Positions 1 through 8,018 of a stretch of DNA of 64,000 nt are shown here, piece after piece; the first letter of the stretch is position 1; each line of letters begins with the position of its first letter. The notes beneath the pieces are model-generated. The model did not search any database. It worked only from the letters and a program-made list of their open reading frames with translations, and was not told the origin of the DNA. The position numbers and the translations under genes are program-made. The stretch is from positions 62,001 to 126,000 of the forward strand of contig NZ_PQVF01000006.1 of assembly GCF_002920915.1 (NCBI RefSeq), in the 5' to 3' direction. This DNA comes from Solitalea longa. GTDB lineage: Bacteria > Bacteroidota > Bacteroidia > Sphingobacteriales > Sphingobacteriaceae.

Positions 1-97
1 TTCATATGTAGCTATAACGACTAAAAAAGTCTTATTAATTATGTTTTTCAATAATAAAGAAAATAATTCAGATGTGTTTTTGTAGATAGGCTCAAAA

Positions 98-132
98 GCA
101 AGAAAAGACGATCTTTTGAATCGACTTTTCTT
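98..132 (-). terminator. Terminator-like hairpin after tyrA
   Basis: An inverted repeat pairs 100-112 with 120-132 (13 bp, one mismatch) around a 7-nt loop. On the minus strand it is followed by a T-rich stretch, just past the tyrA stop codon. Confidence 0.5.
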
Positions 133-145
133 ACTTTATTAATAA

Positions 146-1018
146 TTAATGTCCTTTTGCCCGTTTCAATTCCAGGCCTTCGAGCACTCGGCGTATATCG
201 TTTATCTTGCCAATTTCTTTAAAAAGAGAGTCGGCATCATTATTGGCTATCAAATCCCTGAAATCTTGAAGGTTTTTTAGGTATTCATCCACCGACTTTA
301 ATAATGATTTTTTATTCTGAAGGAAAATAGGCGTCCACATTTCGGGTGAACTTTTGGCTAAACGTGCTGTTGAAGCAAATCCCGAACCTGCCAATTCAAA
401 AATATTCGTTTCGTCTTTTTCAATTTCTAGTACTGTTTTTCCTAGAACGTAAGAAATAACATGCGATAAGTGAGAAACATAGGCAATATGTCGGTCGTGT
501 TCTTCGGCACCCATATGGATAACATGCATGCCAATAGCCTCGTGAATAACCCTGATTAGGAGTACAGCCTTCGGATCCGATCTTTCTTCCTCACAAATAA
601 TAGTTGTTTTTTTATCAAAGAGTCCATCAATAGCAGCCGTTGGACCTGAATTTTCTGTGCCTGCGATAGGATGGTTAGCTACGTAATTGCGTCGTTTAGG
701 ATGATTTTCAACAACCTTACAGATCTCTGATTTAGTTGAACCAACATCCATTACTACGGTTTTTTCTGAAATGGCATCTAAAACCTTGGGTAAAACAGCA
801 AGGGTGGCATTTACCGGAACCGATACAATAACTAAATCGGCATCTTTTACTGCTTCTTCCAACGGAAGGTATTCATCTATAGTGCCAAGTTCCTGGGCTT
901 TTTTGCAGTGGTCAATATTTTTATCGGCACCAATTACGTATTTGGCTATACCTTTTGAACGTAGATCTTTAGCTAATGAGCCTCCGATAAGGCCCAAACC
1001 AACAACAGTTAATTTCAT
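146..1018 (-). CDS. tyrA: Prephenate dehydrogenase
   Basis: NAD(P)-dependent oxidative decarboxylation of prephenate to 4-hydroxyphenylpyruvate, the committed step to tyrosine, in the cytoplasm. The 290-residue protein starts with a Rossmann dinucleotide fold (VVGLGLIGGS, residues 5-14). It carries the family HPIAGTENSG motif with the catalytic His near residue 116, then a helical dimerisation domain. The length fits a monofunctional TyrA without fused chorismate mutase or ACT domain. The ATG at 1018 sits directly before the Rossmann strand, so the start is well placed. In this phylum tyrA usually lies in an aromatic amino acid operon; any partners would lie outside the window, and a terminator-like hairpin follows at once. 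Confidence 0.93.
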   Translation of the reverse strand: MKLTVVGLGLIGGSLAKDLRSKGIAKYVIGADKNIDHCKKAQELGTIDEYLPLEEAVKDADLVIVSVPVNATLAVLPKVLDAISEKTVVMDVGSTKSEICKVVENHPKRRNYVANHPIAGTENSGPTAAIDGLFDKKTTIICEEERSDPKAVLLIRVIHEAIGMHVIHMGAEEHDRHIAYVSHLSHVISYVLGKTVLEIEKDETNIFELAGSGFASTARLAKSSPEMWTPIFLQNKKSLLKSVDEYLKNLQDFRDLIANNDADSLFKEIGKINDIRRVLEGLELKRAKGH

Positions 1019-1127
1019 TTGATTTTAGATGAACTGTAAAACTAAGGCTTTTTATCAAAAGAGGATAACTAAAAAAAAGTCGAATGTGGGATGCCCAACA
1101 TCTAAAAGAGACCGAAAATAAACAGAG

Positions 1128-1147
1128 CAGGGGAGACGTCCCCCCTG
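1128..1147 (-). terminator. Weak terminator-like hairpin
   Basis: CAGGGG at 1128-1133 pairs with CCCCTG at 1142-1147. It lies 15 nt past the dehydrogenase stop codon and is followed on the minus strand by a short T-rich tract. It is GC-rich in an AT-rich gap. Confidence 0.4.
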
Positions 1148-1161
1148 ATCTATAATGCTTA

Positions 1162-2265
1162 TTAAAGTTCTTTCGGAAATTCTACTTCAAGTTTTGTAGC
1201 CAAACAACGAAGATCTTCAACAACTACCGAAATTAAAGGTATTCCGGATTGGTTGCGTTCAATCTCAGCTTCAGCTTCCGGTTCACCCGGGATAATTACC
1301 GAAGTGTATTCAGAGGTGGTCTTTGCTGATTTAAAGCGATGGATCCAATTGTCCATATGAGATTTGAACTCATCCACAGGGCGGAAACCATCCACACGCA
1401 TTGCTCCCAGAAAATGGCCTAAACCTTGGCCTGGTTGATTGTCTAATGGTTCCAGGAAGGCTACAAAAGGAGGGACCCAAGGCCCGTAACTAGCGCCTGA
1501 TAAAACCGCTGATAAAATATCAACCGCCGAACTTAAACAAAAACCTTTGTGACTTCCATGGTCGCGGTCACTGCCTAAAGGAAGTAATGAGCCCCCTTTT
1601 TTCAGTCCGTTAGAATCAGAAGTGGAATTTCCCTGCGCATCCTGAATCCATCCCGAAGGAACTTCAACATCCTTGCGTTGGGCAATTTCCAGCTTGCCGT
1701 TAGCCGCAGCTGATGTAGCCATATCCATAATTACCGGTGGATATTTCCCGGCTGGAAAAGCATAGCAAATTGGATTTGTTCCAAGCATTCGCTCGGTAGA
1801 AAAGGTAGGAGCTACCAATGGTGAGGCATTCGTCATCGACATGCCGATCATATCTTTTTCGATGGCCATTAAAGCATGATAAGCCGCAATACCAAAGTGA
1901 TTGGAGTTCTTAACCGACACCCAGCCCGATCCTACTTTTTCAGCTTTTTGCAAAGCTATTTCCATTGCTTTAGGAGCAACCACCAATCCAAGACCAGCAT
2001 CGCCATCAACTGTGGCAGTGCTCGGAGTTTCGTGCACAATTCGAATATTCGGGGTAGGGTTGATGCGTCCTTTTTGCCATAAGCGCACATAACCGCTTAA
2101 ACGCGCCACACCATGCGAATCAATACCGCGCAAGTCGGCCTTGATCAATACATCTGCTGCCAGGGCTGCGTCATTCGCTGGCACTCCCATCTTCAAAAAT
2201 ATATCAATCGTAAATTGTCGTAATTTCTCAACGTCAAAAGTGCTGTAACTTACTTCGTTGGCCAT
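1162..2265 (-). CDS. Ldh family (malate/L-lactate/ureidoglycolate type) NAD(P)-dependent dehydrogenase
   Basis: Member of the Ldh_2 oxidoreductase family, unrelated to classical lactate and malate dehydrogenases, which reduces or oxidises 2-hydroxy acids with NAD(P). The 367-residue length is typical. Visible family features are the SNHFGIAAYHA segment with the substrate-handling His (about residue 124), GTNPICYAFPAG, and KGFCLSSAVDILSAVLSG near the nucleotide site. The substrate cannot be set from sequence; malate, L-lactate, ureidoglycolate and sulfolactate enzymes all share this fold. It stands alone, about 100 nt downstream of bshC, and is probably a separate unit or a loosely linked one. 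Confidence 0.85.
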   Translation of the reverse strand: MANEVSYSTFDVEKLRQFTIDIFLKMGVPANDAALAADVLIKADLRGIDSHGVARLSGYVRLWQKGRINPTPNIRIVHETPSTATVDGDAGLGLVVAPKAMEIALQKAEKVGSGWVSVKNSNHFGIAAYHALMAIEKDMIGMSMTNASPLVAPTFSTERMLGTNPICYAFPAGKYPPVIMDMATSAAANGKLEIAQRKDVEVPSGWIQDAQGNSTSDSNGLKKGGSLLPLGSDRDHGSHKGFCLSSAVDILSAVLSGASYGPWVPPFVAFLEPLDNQPGQGLGHFLGAMRVDGFRPVDEFKSHMDNWIHRFKSAKTTSEYTSVIIPGEPEAEAEIERNQSGIPLISVVVEDLRCLATKLEVEFPKEL

Positions 2266-2366
2266 GTTATTTATTAGCTTTAGTTATTAGTAATTAGTAG
2301 TTAGTTTGAGGTTATATCGACTAGTTGCCATTTCTCTGATTCCGACCGTCGATAGCCTGTTCTCCG

Positions 2367-3950
2367 CTATTCAAAAATTATAAATCTGAAATCAAGAGGA
2401 TCAAAATTATCGGCTAACATATCAATAAATCCGTTGCCGAATTTAAGGTATTGAGGCATGAAGTTTTCAACACGTTCCTGTAATGATCCGTTCGGGAAAA
2501 GCTTTTCTTTTACTTTAACAATTTGAGATGTTTGTTGTTCAAACTTTTTCTTTTCGGCTTTAGCTAGTTTACTTTCCAGACCTTTTAAGGAGTTGAAGAA
2601 CTTGGTTTTTTCCGCTTCTACACTTCCTGCTAATGTTGGGTCGATATTTTGCGCTTTCATGGCAACCTGAATAAACGCTTTTTCAAATTTTTGAATCTCG
2701 GCATCTAAATTCAATTCATTCGAACTTTGTTGCTTAACAAAAATGTCAATGAGTTTATTGGTTTCAGTAAACAGGTTTTTGGTTTCGAGGCTTAGTTGCT
2801 GCAAGCGTTTTTTCGAAGCTTCATCAACTATTAATGCCGAATTCCTCAAAACAAGCATTGGGAAATTTAATTGATAATGGCTGAAAGTAGATTTTAACTC
2901 CATCCAATAGCTTACTTCGGCACCTCCTCCAATATAGGCAAGGTTGGGTAAAATGCACTCCTGGTATAAAGGGCGCATAATCACATTCGGACTAAATTTC
3001 TCCGGATGTTGGTCGATCTCTTTTTCAAGTTCCTCTTTTGAGAAACCGATGTTTGTATTAAGAACCCTGTAGCAATTGTTTTCGAACACAATGCGTTCCC
3101 GCAATTGATCATCTAAATAGAAGAAATTGATCTCACGAGACTTAACCTGAATATGGTTGTCAATTTTTTCGAGTGCTTCCACCGTTTTATTAACCAGTTG
3201 ATAGCTATGCTGATCAATAATATCTTGTTTAATGATCGGCGAAAATTGCTTTTTCAATCTAGTGTCGTCCGCATCGATGATCAGCAACCCATATTTACCG
3301 AATAACTCGTTCACAAAAACACGAGTGGCATCAGCCAGATTTTTTTCATGGATATAAGCCGATTCAAATAAAGTGGCTAATTCTTTCGCCTGTTCAGATT
3401 CGCCTAAGATCGATTTTAACTCCTGAAGCAGAGGCTCGATAGATTCCGTTGATAACCTTCCAGTGGCACCTTTCGCTTCCAGCTCCCAGCATACTTTCTT
3501 TCCGAATAAATTAAAATGATTGATCTCTTCGAAATCATGATCTTCTGTGGCCATCCAATACACCGGGATAATCCTATTGCCAGGATTAGCCTGTTCAACC
3601 TTTTTAGCAAGGTTGATCGTGGTAATAATTTTATAGATGAAGTACAGCGGACCTGTTCCCAGGCATAACTGGTGGCCGGTAGTAACGGTAAACGTAGTAG
3701 GGAGGAGCAAAGCCTCAATGGCTTCATCCCAAGGACCATTTCCTATTGAATCATATTGATCTTTAAGTACTTCAACCAATACCGTTCGGTTAATATTTTC
3801 AGCTGATTTATCGGCAATTATTTGCTTAAATGATTCGAGTTTAGGTTGATAGGTATAAAAATTATTGAGTTTGCTGGCATTGCTAAGGTAATCAGTAAGG
3901 TTTTTTGAGAAGAAACCTGTAGAAGAGTAATTTACAAGGGTACAATCCAT
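2367..3950 (-). CDS. bshC: Bacillithiol biosynthesis cysteine-adding enzyme BshC
   Basis: Putative cysteine ligase that completes bacillithiol, the low-molecular-weight thiol of many Firmicutes and Bacteroidota, by joining Cys to GlcN-malate. The 527 residues match the family length. The N-terminal catalytic core shows TTGHQLCLGTGPLYFIYK and VYWMATEDHDFEEINH, typical of BshC (a Rossmann-like nucleotidyltransferase fold). A long coiled-coil segment follows near residues 380-480, rich in Lys and Glu. The ATG at 3950 gives a full N-terminus. No other bsh genes are in the window; in this phylum they are commonly scattered. Confidence 0.92.
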   Translation of the reverse strand: MDCTLVNYSSTGFFSKNLTDYLSNASKLNNFYTYQPKLESFKQIIADKSAENINRTVLVEVLKDQYDSIGNGPWDEAIEALLLPTTFTVTTGHQLCLGTGPLYFIYKIITTINLAKKVEQANPGNRIIPVYWMATEDHDFEEINHFNLFGKKVCWELEAKGATGRLSTESIEPLLQELKSILGESEQAKELATLFESAYIHEKNLADATRVFVNELFGKYGLLIIDADDTRLKKQFSPIIKQDIIDQHSYQLVNKTVEALEKIDNHIQVKSREINFFYLDDQLRERIVFENNCYRVLNTNIGFSKEELEKEIDQHPEKFSPNVIMRPLYQECILPNLAYIGGGAEVSYWMELKSTFSHYQLNFPMLVLRNSALIVDEASKKRLQQLSLETKNLFTETNKLIDIFVKQQSSNELNLDAEIQKFEKAFIQVAMKAQNIDPTLAGSVEAEKTKFFNSLKGLESKLAKAEKKKFEQQTSQIVKVKEKLFPNGSLQERVENFMPQYLKFGNGFIDMLADNFDPLDFRFIIFE

Positions 3951-4154
3951 TGGTCAGTTGTTCGTGTTAATTGTGTAAACAAAGTTCCCAACAGTAAAAC
4001 TGTTAATTTGTTTACTCAAATTTTATAAGGATTGGCCGAAAATACTAAATACTTGTTGTTCAGCGAGCTTTATTTTTCCAATATTCTTGTTGCATTAGCT
4101 ACGCAGTATGCGTCACATTGTTATGGCATTAACAATATGCTTAAGAATATGATA

Positions 4155-4192
4155 TTTAAATAGAAAGCCGATGAATGGTGTTTCATCGGCTT
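4155..4192 (-). terminator. Terminator after rimO
   Basis: Perfect 11-bp stem (4165-4175 with 4182-4192) and 6-nt loop. On the minus strand it runs into TTTCTATTT. It starts 10 nt past the rimO stop codon and closes the ribosomal/ftsY/rimO block. Confidence 0.75.
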
Positions 4193-4201
4193 CTCTAGAA
4201 A

Positions 4202-5536
4202 TTATTTTAAAGGGGTTCCGTAAAGATCGAAGTCTTCTGCCCGATCGATTTTAACTTTACAAAAGTCGCCAACGGTAACATAATGTTCACGAGCATCAAT
4301 TAATACCTCATTGTCAACTTCCGGAGAATCGTATTCTGTTCGGCCTACGAAGTAATCACCTTCTTTTTTGTCGATTAAAACTTTATAGGTCTTGCCTAGC
4401 TTTTCCTGGTTCTTTTCATAAGAAATGCCTTGCTGCAGATCCATGATCTCTTCCAGGCGTTCTTGTTTTACTTCTTCCGGAACGTCATCTTCCAACGTAT
4501 AAGCATGTGTTTTTTCTTCGTGAGAATAGGTGAAAACACCTAAGCGGTCGAAACGGGTTTGCTCAACAAAAGCTAACAATTCATCATGGTCTTCCTGGGT
4601 TTCGCCTGGATAACCTGAAATTAAGGTAGTACGCAAAGCAATATCAGGAACACGCTGACGAATTTGGTCAACCAGTTCAACTGTACGGCGCTTTGAAATA
4701 CCACGACGCATTGACTTGAGCATATTGTCGGTAATATGCTGAAGCGGCATGTCGAGGTAATTACAAATATTCTCACGCTCATTCATCACGTCTAAAATAT
4801 CCATCGGGAATTGTGACGGGTAAGCATATTGCAAACGGATCCATTCAATACCGTTAACATCAGAAAGGTTACGAAGTAAATCGGCAAGCTTACGTTCATT
4901 ATATAGATCTAAACCATAATAGGTAAGGTCTTGTGCAATAAGAACTAATTCTTTAGTGCCGTTTTTGGCCAATACCTTAGCTTCTTTCACCAGCTCATCA
5001 ATTGGTTTAGAAGCGTGCATGCCGCGCATTAACGGAATAGCACAAAAAGAACAGGGGCGATTACAGCCTTCTGCAATTTTAAAGAATGCGAAGTGCTTAG
5101 GTGTGGTTAACAAGCGCTCACCAATGAGCTCATGCTTATAATCTGCTCCTAAATTGCTGAGCATTTGCTTCAGGTCATTGGTGCCGTAAAAGGCATCAAC
5201 GTTTGTGATCTCTGCTTGCAATTCAGGTTTGTAACGTTCTGAAAGACAGCCGGTAACAATTACTTTCCCAACTTTGCCTTTTTCTTTCAGTTCGCTGTAT
5301 TGAAGAATGGTGTCAATTGATTCTTGCTTCGCATTATCAATAAAGCCACAAGTGTTAATGATCACAATATCATCTTTCCCTACTTTCTCGGATTCATGAA
5401 CCACATTAAAGCTGTTGCCTTTCAGCTGGCCCATCAATACTTCCGAATCCACAATATTTTTTGAACAACCCAAAGTAATTACGTTTACTTTCGGTTGAGC
5501 TTTAGCTTCTGCTGGTTTTAATCCTTTTGTTCTCAT
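4202..5536 (-). CDS. rimO: Ribosomal protein S12 methylthiotransferase RimO
   Basis: Radical-SAM enzyme that puts a methylthio group on the conserved Asp of ribosomal protein S12. The order is an N-terminal UPF0004 domain with cluster cysteines C24, C63 and C97, a radical-SAM core with C158-x3-C162-x2-C165 (GCNRPCSFCAIPLMRG), and a C-terminal TRAM domain (about 380-444). RimO rather than the tRNA enzyme MiaB is favoured by the TLGCSKN start motif and the CAIP sequence after the SAM cysteines. It lies 83 nt downstream of ftsY on the same strand. The gap between them holds short direct repeats of AACTCGT and no terminator, so cotranscription is likely. Confidence 0.94.
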   Translation of the reverse strand: MRTKGLKPAEAKAQPKVNVITLGCSKNIVDSEVLMGQLKGNSFNVVHESEKVGKDDIVIINTCGFIDNAKQESIDTILQYSELKEKGKVGKVIVTGCLSERYKPELQAEITNVDAFYGTNDLKQMLSNLGADYKHELIGERLLTTPKHFAFFKIAEGCNRPCSFCAIPLMRGMHASKPIDELVKEAKVLAKNGTKELVLIAQDLTYYGLDLYNERKLADLLRNLSDVNGIEWIRLQYAYPSQFPMDILDVMNERENICNYLDMPLQHITDNMLKSMRRGISKRRTVELVDQIRQRVPDIALRTTLISGYPGETQEDHDELLAFVEQTRFDRLGVFTYSHEEKTHAYTLEDDVPEEVKQERLEEIMDLQQGISYEKNQEKLGKTYKVLIDKKEGDYFVGRTEYDSPEVDNEVLIDAREHYVTVGDFCKVKIDRAEDFDLYGTPLK

Positions 5537-5619
5537 TAGAATAATTACGGGTCCCGAGTTGCGGGTTACGGGTTAACCAATCTACATCTGACCAACTCGT
5601 AACTCGTAACTCGTAATTA

Positions 5620-6594
5620 TTAATTCTTAAATAGCGAATTCACGAACTCTACTTTATTAAATAGTTGTAAGTCGTTGATTCCTTCGCCTACACCAATATA
5701 TTTTACAGGAATTTTAAACTGATCTGAAATACCAATTACCACTCCTCCTTTTGCCGTTCCGTCGAGTTTTGTTAAAGCTAGGGCATTTACATCAGTTGCC
5801 TGGGTAAATTGCTTGCATTGCTCAATGGCATTTTGCCCGGTTGATGCATCGAGTACCAATAAGATCTCATGTGGGGCATCTGGTACCACCTTCTTCATCA
5901 CATTCTTGATCTTGGTAAGCTCATTCATTAAACCGACTTTATTATGCAAACGACCTGCTGTATCAATAATGGCAATCTCTTCACCATGGGCTATAGCCGA
6001 CTGAAGTGTATCATAAGCCACTGAAGCTGGATCTGAACCCATTTGTTGCGATACAACACGCACACCCACACGCTCACCCCAAATATGAAGTTGGTCAACT
6101 GCCGCAGCGCGGAATGTATCACCAGCACCCAATACTACTTTTTTGCCGGCTTGCTTAAATTTATGAGCAAGTTTGCCAATGGTAGTAGTTTTACCCACAC
6201 CATTAACACCCACCACCATAATAACGTATGGGCGAACTTTCTCATCAACATTAAGTTTATCAAAATCAGAAGAGTTGTTTTCTTCCAGTAATTCCGTGAT
6301 TTCTTCCCTTAATATTGAGTTGAGCTCAGTTGTGCCAAGGTATTTATCTTTCGAAACGCGCTCCTCAATACGTTCAATTATTTTTAGGGTAGTAGAAACG
6401 CCAACATCTGAAGTAACAAGGATTTCTTCCAACTCATCCAGCACATCATCATCAACAGTTGATTTGCCGGCAATCATTTTGGTTAATTTAGAAAAAACGT
6501 TTTGCTTAGTTTTTTCAAGTCCCTTATCTAATGCCTCTTGCTCAGCTTTTACTTCTTCAGGTTTGGAGCGTTTAAAAAAATCGAATAATCCCAT
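5620..6594 (-). CDS. ftsY: Signal recognition particle receptor FtsY
   Basis: SRP receptor GTPase that docks ribosome-SRP complexes at the inner membrane. The 324-residue protein has a short charged A region, an N domain (about 30-110) and a G domain with GVNGVGKTTTIGKLA (P-loop), DTFRAAAVDQL, DTAGR, TKLDGTAKGG and GVGEGINDL. It lacks the long acidic A domain of E. coli FtsY, as is usual in this phylum. It lies in the conserved order rpmB-rpmG-DUF4295-ftsY-rimO, but a terminator hairpin at 6714-6745 separates it from the ribosomal genes upstream. Confidence 0.95.
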   Translation of the reverse strand: MGLFDFFKRSKPEEVKAEQEALDKGLEKTKQNVFSKLTKMIAGKSTVDDDVLDELEEILVTSDVGVSTTLKIIERIEERVSKDKYLGTTELNSILREEITELLEENNSSDFDKLNVDEKVRPYVIMVVGVNGVGKTTTIGKLAHKFKQAGKKVVLGAGDTFRAAAVDQLHIWGERVGVRVVSQQMGSDPASVAYDTLQSAIAHGEEIAIIDTAGRLHNKVGLMNELTKIKNVMKKVVPDAPHEILLVLDASTGQNAIEQCKQFTQATDVNALALTKLDGTAKGGVVIGISDQFKIPVKYIGVGEGINDLQLFNKVEFVNSLFKN

Positions 6595-6713
6595 TTTTTA
6601 TATATGTTTTTGAGGTCTGAGGTCATGTGTTGATGTTGACCTCAAAATTATCGCAAAGATAGAATAAAGCCTGCAGATTATTGATTAAGTGATCAGGACG
6701 ATATCCTATAGAA

Positions 6714-6745
6714 ACTAAAAAAGCTTCTTTCTACAGAAAGAAGCT
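6714..6745 (-). terminator. Terminator after the DUF4295 gene
   Basis: A 10-bp perfect stem (6722-6731 with 6736-6745) and 4-nt loop, followed on the minus strand by a run of six T. It lies 22 nt past the stop of the small DUF4295 gene. Confidence 0.75.
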
Positions 6746-6767
6746 CCATATAATACTTTAAGCTATA

Positions 6768-6926
6768 TTATTTAGCGTTAGCGATTACATCTTTAACGTG
6801 GTCGTTGTGTACTACCACTTCTTTAAAGCTGTATGCACCGGTTTTTGGTGAACGAACGGTGGTAATTACTTTAGAGTATTCTTTACCTGTACCGGTTTTA
6901 AGTGTTGCAACTACTTTCTTAGCCAT
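6768..6926 (-). CDS. DUF4295 small ribosome-linked protein
   Basis: A 52-residue basic protein starting MAKKVVATLKTGTGKEY and ending VIANAK. It matches the short DUF4295 family, found in Bacteroidota next to rpmB and rpmG. The family is conserved and Lys-rich, which suggests a ribosome-associated role, but no function is established here. It lies about 75 nt downstream of rpmG on the same strand and is closed by its own terminator. The ATG start is unambiguous, and several A/T bases precede it as usual for this phylum. Confidence 0.85.
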   Translation of the reverse strand: MAKKVVATLKTGTGKEYSKVITTVRSPKTGAYSFKEVVVHNDHVKDVIANAK

Positions 6927-7002
6927 TTTCTTAAATTTTTACTAGTAATTTGTTGTCAGGTGGATTGTTATCTCAACAAAAACCTTAAAACATTAAACTG
7001 AA

Positions 7003-7185
7003 TTACTTAATCTCTTTGTGAACAGTTACACGGCGTAATACATTGTTGAATTTTTTCAACTCTAAACGCTCAGTTGTATTTTTCTTGTTCTTGGTGGTAA
7101 TATATCTTGAAGTACCAGGCATACCACTTTCTTTGTGCTCGGTGCACTCAAGAATAACCTGTACTCTGTTTCCTTTTTTAGCCAT
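7003..7185 (-). CDS. rpmG: 50S ribosomal protein L33
   Basis: A 60-residue large-subunit protein ([18 protein letters not shown] start; [18 protein letters not shown] in the C-terminal half), the standard L33 length and pattern. Only one Cys is present, so this is the zinc-independent (C-minus) form. It lies 21 nt downstream of rpmB and is cotranscribed with it. Confidence 0.95.
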   Translation of the reverse strand: MAKKGNRVQVILECTEHKESGMPGTSRYITTKNKKNTTERLELKKFNNVLRRVTVHKEIK

Positions 7186-7206
7186 CGCCTAAATTTTTTT
7201 AAAATC

Positions 7207-7440
7207 TTATATGTAACCTTTTTTCAGAAATTTCTGAATGCATGATGAAATACCATTCTTGTTGATGGTTTTCAATGCAGAAGTTGATACTTTCAAAGTG
7301 ATCCAACGATCTTCTTCAGGAATATAAAACTTCTTTAATTGTAGGTTAGGATAGAATTTGCGCTTGGTTTTAACGTTTGAATTAGAAACGTTGTGACCTT
7401 TCATGGCGCTCTTTCCGGTTAAATCACAAACTCTCGACAT
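7207..7440 (-). CDS. rpmB: 50S ribosomal protein L28
   Basis: A 77-residue large-subunit protein starting MSRVCDLTGKSAMKGHNVSNSN, with the family RKFYPNLQ core and the C-terminal TLKVSTSALKTINKNG. No zinc-binding CxxC pair is seen. It is first in the rpmB-rpmG-DUF4295 operon, with a good promoter 50-80 nt upstream at 7491-7522. Confidence 0.95.
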   Translation of the reverse strand: MSRVCDLTGKSAMKGHNVSNSNVKTKRKFYPNLQLKKFYIPEEDRWITLKVSTSALKTINKNGISSCIQKFLKKGYI

Positions 7441-7490
7441 TGCTCTAAAGTATTAATATGCTAATTATTAGTCTTTTATTAAATGGGACG

Positions 7491-7522
7491 CAAATATCAG
7501 AAATATTTATGATAACAACAAA
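7491..7522 (-). promoter_or_regulatory. Bacteroidota-type promoter of rpmB operon
   Basis: On the minus strand TTTG (7522-7519), a 20-nt spacer, then GATATTTG (7498-7491) fits the -33 TTTG / -7 TAnnTTTG pattern with one mismatch. Transcription would begin about 45 nt before rpmB. Confidence 0.55.
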
Positions 7523-8018
7523 ACGAATTTCAATTATTCATTGATTTCCATTTGTTGATTCATATAAATCTGAGTCCCTTTATTTAAGGTCGCAAAGATA
7601 GTGATCTTCTGCTTAATAGTCAACCATATACTATAATCAAATTTGAATCAGAAGCAATAGTTAAGCAAAGTGTAAGTTAGGCAGCAGATTTGTGAGTGCT
7701 AAAATCAATCATTAATAATAAGGTTTGACTAACTTTAGGATTAAATATTAAAGGATTAAATGATAATTGTTAAATGAAAATTCTTTCTTTTTTCAATCCA
7801 GTTATGAGCAGCAGACCTTAAGTTTAAAATAATTTGTTTTTAAAATATTTTTAAATGTACTTAGTGGATAAGAAATCAAATAAAGAACTCTGTTCTTAAC
7901 AGATTAATTCAATATAGGTTTCGTTTTTAATATTTGATAAATATATTAGTGCATGATTTTATATAGTTACAGCCCATCATTGTAATTATTATTAAATTTT
8001 CAACCAGGTTTACGATTT
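7523..8018. other. Intergenic region between divergent rpmB and acs
   Basis: About 500 nt of very AT-rich sequence. No ORF, RNA gene or strong hairpin is visible. It must hold the acs promoter, but no clean -33/-7 pair could be picked for that strand. Confidence 0.5.
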